64,000 nucleotides of DNA from Chryseobacterium sp. G0186. GTDB lineage: Bacteria > Bacteroidota > Bacteroidia > Flavobacteriales > Weeksellaceae. The translations under genes and the position numbers were made by a program. The notes below the pieces were generated by a model that saw only the letters and a program-made list of their open reading frames with translations, was not told the origin of the DNA and made no database searches. This document shows positions 63,221-64,000 of the stretch, piece after piece (within the stretch, counting starts at the first letter, position 1; the number at the start of each line of letters is the position of its first letter). The DNA lies in NCBI RefSeq assembly GCF_003815675.1, contig NZ_CP033918.1, forward strand, positions 4,949,128 through 5,013,127, given 5' to 3'.

Positions 63221-63412
63221 CTTGGGTGGAGGGTGAGTTTTAGGTTGAGAGGGCTTTAGAGTTTTAGAGTAAGAAGGTTTGAGGATACTAGGGTTTGAGA
63301 GTGTATGGTTTGAGACGGGGAATTCACTATCTACCTGTAAAGTAAAATTGACCATTAAATTTTAAGATATGCTTGTAGAGATATCGTAATTTCACCTATC
63401 ACCTGTTACCTA
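63221..63412. repeat. Bipartite repeat element, G-rich tract plus 7-bp array
   Basis: 63221-63320 on + strand is C-poor and G/T-rich, with GGTTTGAG occurring three times (63276, 63291 and 63307 approx). 63392-63412 holds TCACCTA TCACCTG TTACCTA and runs into the thioesterase stop at 63410. The right array shares ACCTA and ACCTG units with the one at 26701-26728. On the thioesterase mRNA strand a C-poor array follows the stop and a G-poor tract comes about 70 nt later. Confidence 0.7.
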
Positions 63413-63820
63413 CAAATTCCAATTCGCTTCTATCATCTCCATTAAAAAATCAGGACACTTAATAACCTTATTGGTTTTTGCGTCCAAAAAGAATAGAGTA
63501 GTGGAAGCTTCCGTAATTTTAATATGCTCTTCATTGTAAATTTCATATTCAAATTCAATTCTTACTCCCGGAATTTTTTTTACATAGGTGTGGATTTCTA
63601 ATTTTTGATCATATAACGCAGGTCGGATATATTTAATTTTATACTCTGAAACAGGTAACCAAATTCCTTGGTTTTCAATTTCATCGTATGAAATTCCTAT
63701 GCTTCGAAAGAGTTCAACGCGGCCAACTTCAAGGTACTCGGCATAGTTGCCGTAGTAGACATATTTCATAGGATCTGTTTCTGCGTAACGTACTCGTATT
63801 GAGTGTGTTGTGTGTATCAT
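63410..63820 (-). CDS. Acyl-CoA thioesterase, YbgC/4-hydroxybenzoyl-CoA type
   Basis: A 136-residue hotdog thioesterase. The signature RVRYAETDPMKYVYYGNYAEYLEVGRVEL carries the catalytic Asp (split: RVRYAETDPMKYVYYGN, YAEYLEVGRVEL), followed by YDEIENQGIWLPVSEYKIKYIRPALYDQ. A longer start at ATG 63841 exists, but the -7 box TATATTTG (63843-63850) would place transcription start after it, so I use ATG 63820 (MIHTTHS). It is divergent from dnaA, an arrangement seen in other flavobacteria. The stop is embedded in a 7-bp repeat. Confidence 0.88.
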   Translation of the reverse strand: MIHTTHSIRVRYAETDPMKYVYYGNYAEYLEVGRVELFRSIGISYDEIENQGIWLPVSEYKIKYIRPALYDQKLEIHTYVKKIPGVRIEFEYEIYNEEHIKITEASTTLFFLDAKTNKVIKCPDFLMEMIEANWNL

Positions 63821-63842
63821 TTTAGTCGTTAAATTATACATA

Positions 63843-63874
63843 CAAATATATTTTTAAATAATCAATACCTGCAA
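63843..63874 (-). promoter_or_regulatory. Thioesterase promoter
   Basis: Minus strand TATATTTG (63843-63850) with TTG at 63872-63874, spacer 21 nt. Transcription should begin near 63836, between the two possible ATG codons. Confidence 0.65.
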
Positions 63875-63955
63875 TATTTTTTTTTAAAAAGAAAAAATTG
63901 GACCTTTGTCTTCCTTCTAAAAACAGTACAAACAAAGAATAATCAGGGCATAAAA

Positions 63956-64000
63956 ATGGATGACAATTTAATGATGATATGGCAGAAATGCCTTCAGTTT
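63956..64000 (+). CDS. dnaA: Replication initiator DnaA, first 15 residues only
   Basis: The last 45 bases of the window read MDDNLMMIWQKCLQF. The MxxIWQKCL motif at the N-terminus matches flavobacterial DnaA domain I. DnaA is the AAA+ protein that opens the replication origin; nearly all of the gene lies beyond base 64000. The divergent thioesterase gene is a usual flavobacterial neighbour of dnaA. Identification rests on 15 residues and this context. No DnaA box (TTATNCACA) is seen in the 114 bp upstream. Confidence 0.75.
   Translation, partial: MDDNLMMIWQKCLQF

Noticed and set aside
63159..63240. Phe attenuator upstream of pheA
   Set aside because: No short ORF rich in Phe codons and no terminator hairpin before pheA.

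Overview
The window looks like a chromosomal segment of a Chryseobacterium-like flavobacterium (Bacteroidota, Weeksellaceae). The DNA is AT-rich. Promoters carry the Bacteroidota -7 box TAnnTTTG with a TTG about 19-21 nt upstream, and Shine-Dalgarno sites are mostly absent. The gene content fits: PorT of the type IX secretion system, two TonB-dependent receptors with CarboxypepD_reg-like or Omp_b-brl_3 architecture plus a third receptor, a DUF4374 lipoprotein, GG-leader bacteriocin-like peptides and a flavobacterial 6S RNA. The last 45 bases encode the first 15 residues of DnaA, so the right edge is probably near the replication origin. I see no prophage, insertion sequence, CRISPR array, tRNA or rRNA.

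Layout. 1-3000: a tryptophan operon on the minus strand (trpE-trpG-trpD, running off the left edge), preceded by a leader peptide with three tandem Trp codons and an intrinsic terminator, i.e. a classical attenuator. 3.0-11.6 kb: an iron/siderophore-type uptake island, with a PepSY membrane protein and one TonB receptor convergent with a DUF4374 lipoprotein and a second TonB receptor. A perfect 9-1-9 palindrome overlaps the predicted start of transcription of the second receptor. 11.8-28 kb: a small lipoprotein and cytochrome c, rlmF, lysS, cydAB, gyrB, two DUF3857/transglutaminase-like secreted proteins (the second lacks the catalytic Cys), a DUF3298 lipoprotein, a lipid kinase and a dicarboxylate symporter. 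28-37 kb: gamma-glutamyltransferase, a third TonB receptor, a threonine-dehydrogenase-like SDR, a degenerate polysaccharide deacetylase, a phosphoesterase and a FabH-like ketosynthase. 37-42 kb: menG-porT, a coiled-coil protein, zapA, 6S RNA and rny. 42-51 kb: an MFS transporter, two Cys-rich GG-leader peptides, a YeiH/LysR pair, and a ClC-type transporter under a fluoride riboswitch. 49-64 kb: gcvT, idi, serA, mscL, nnr, lgt (with a large extra N-terminal domain), yidD, rarA, a DUF2339 protein, pheA, a thioesterase and the start of dnaA.

The most unusual non-genic signal is a family of 7-bp-period repeat arrays directly after stop codons. The unit sequence differs at each locus, but on the mRNA strand the arrays are always C-poor. 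At four loci a G-poor tract follows some tens to about 100 nt later, so each locus is a bipartite, roughly self-complementary 3' element. A second recurring feature is the use of TTG start codons (a DAACS symporter, menG, yidD, rarA), forced by in-frame stops or by lack of any usable ATG.
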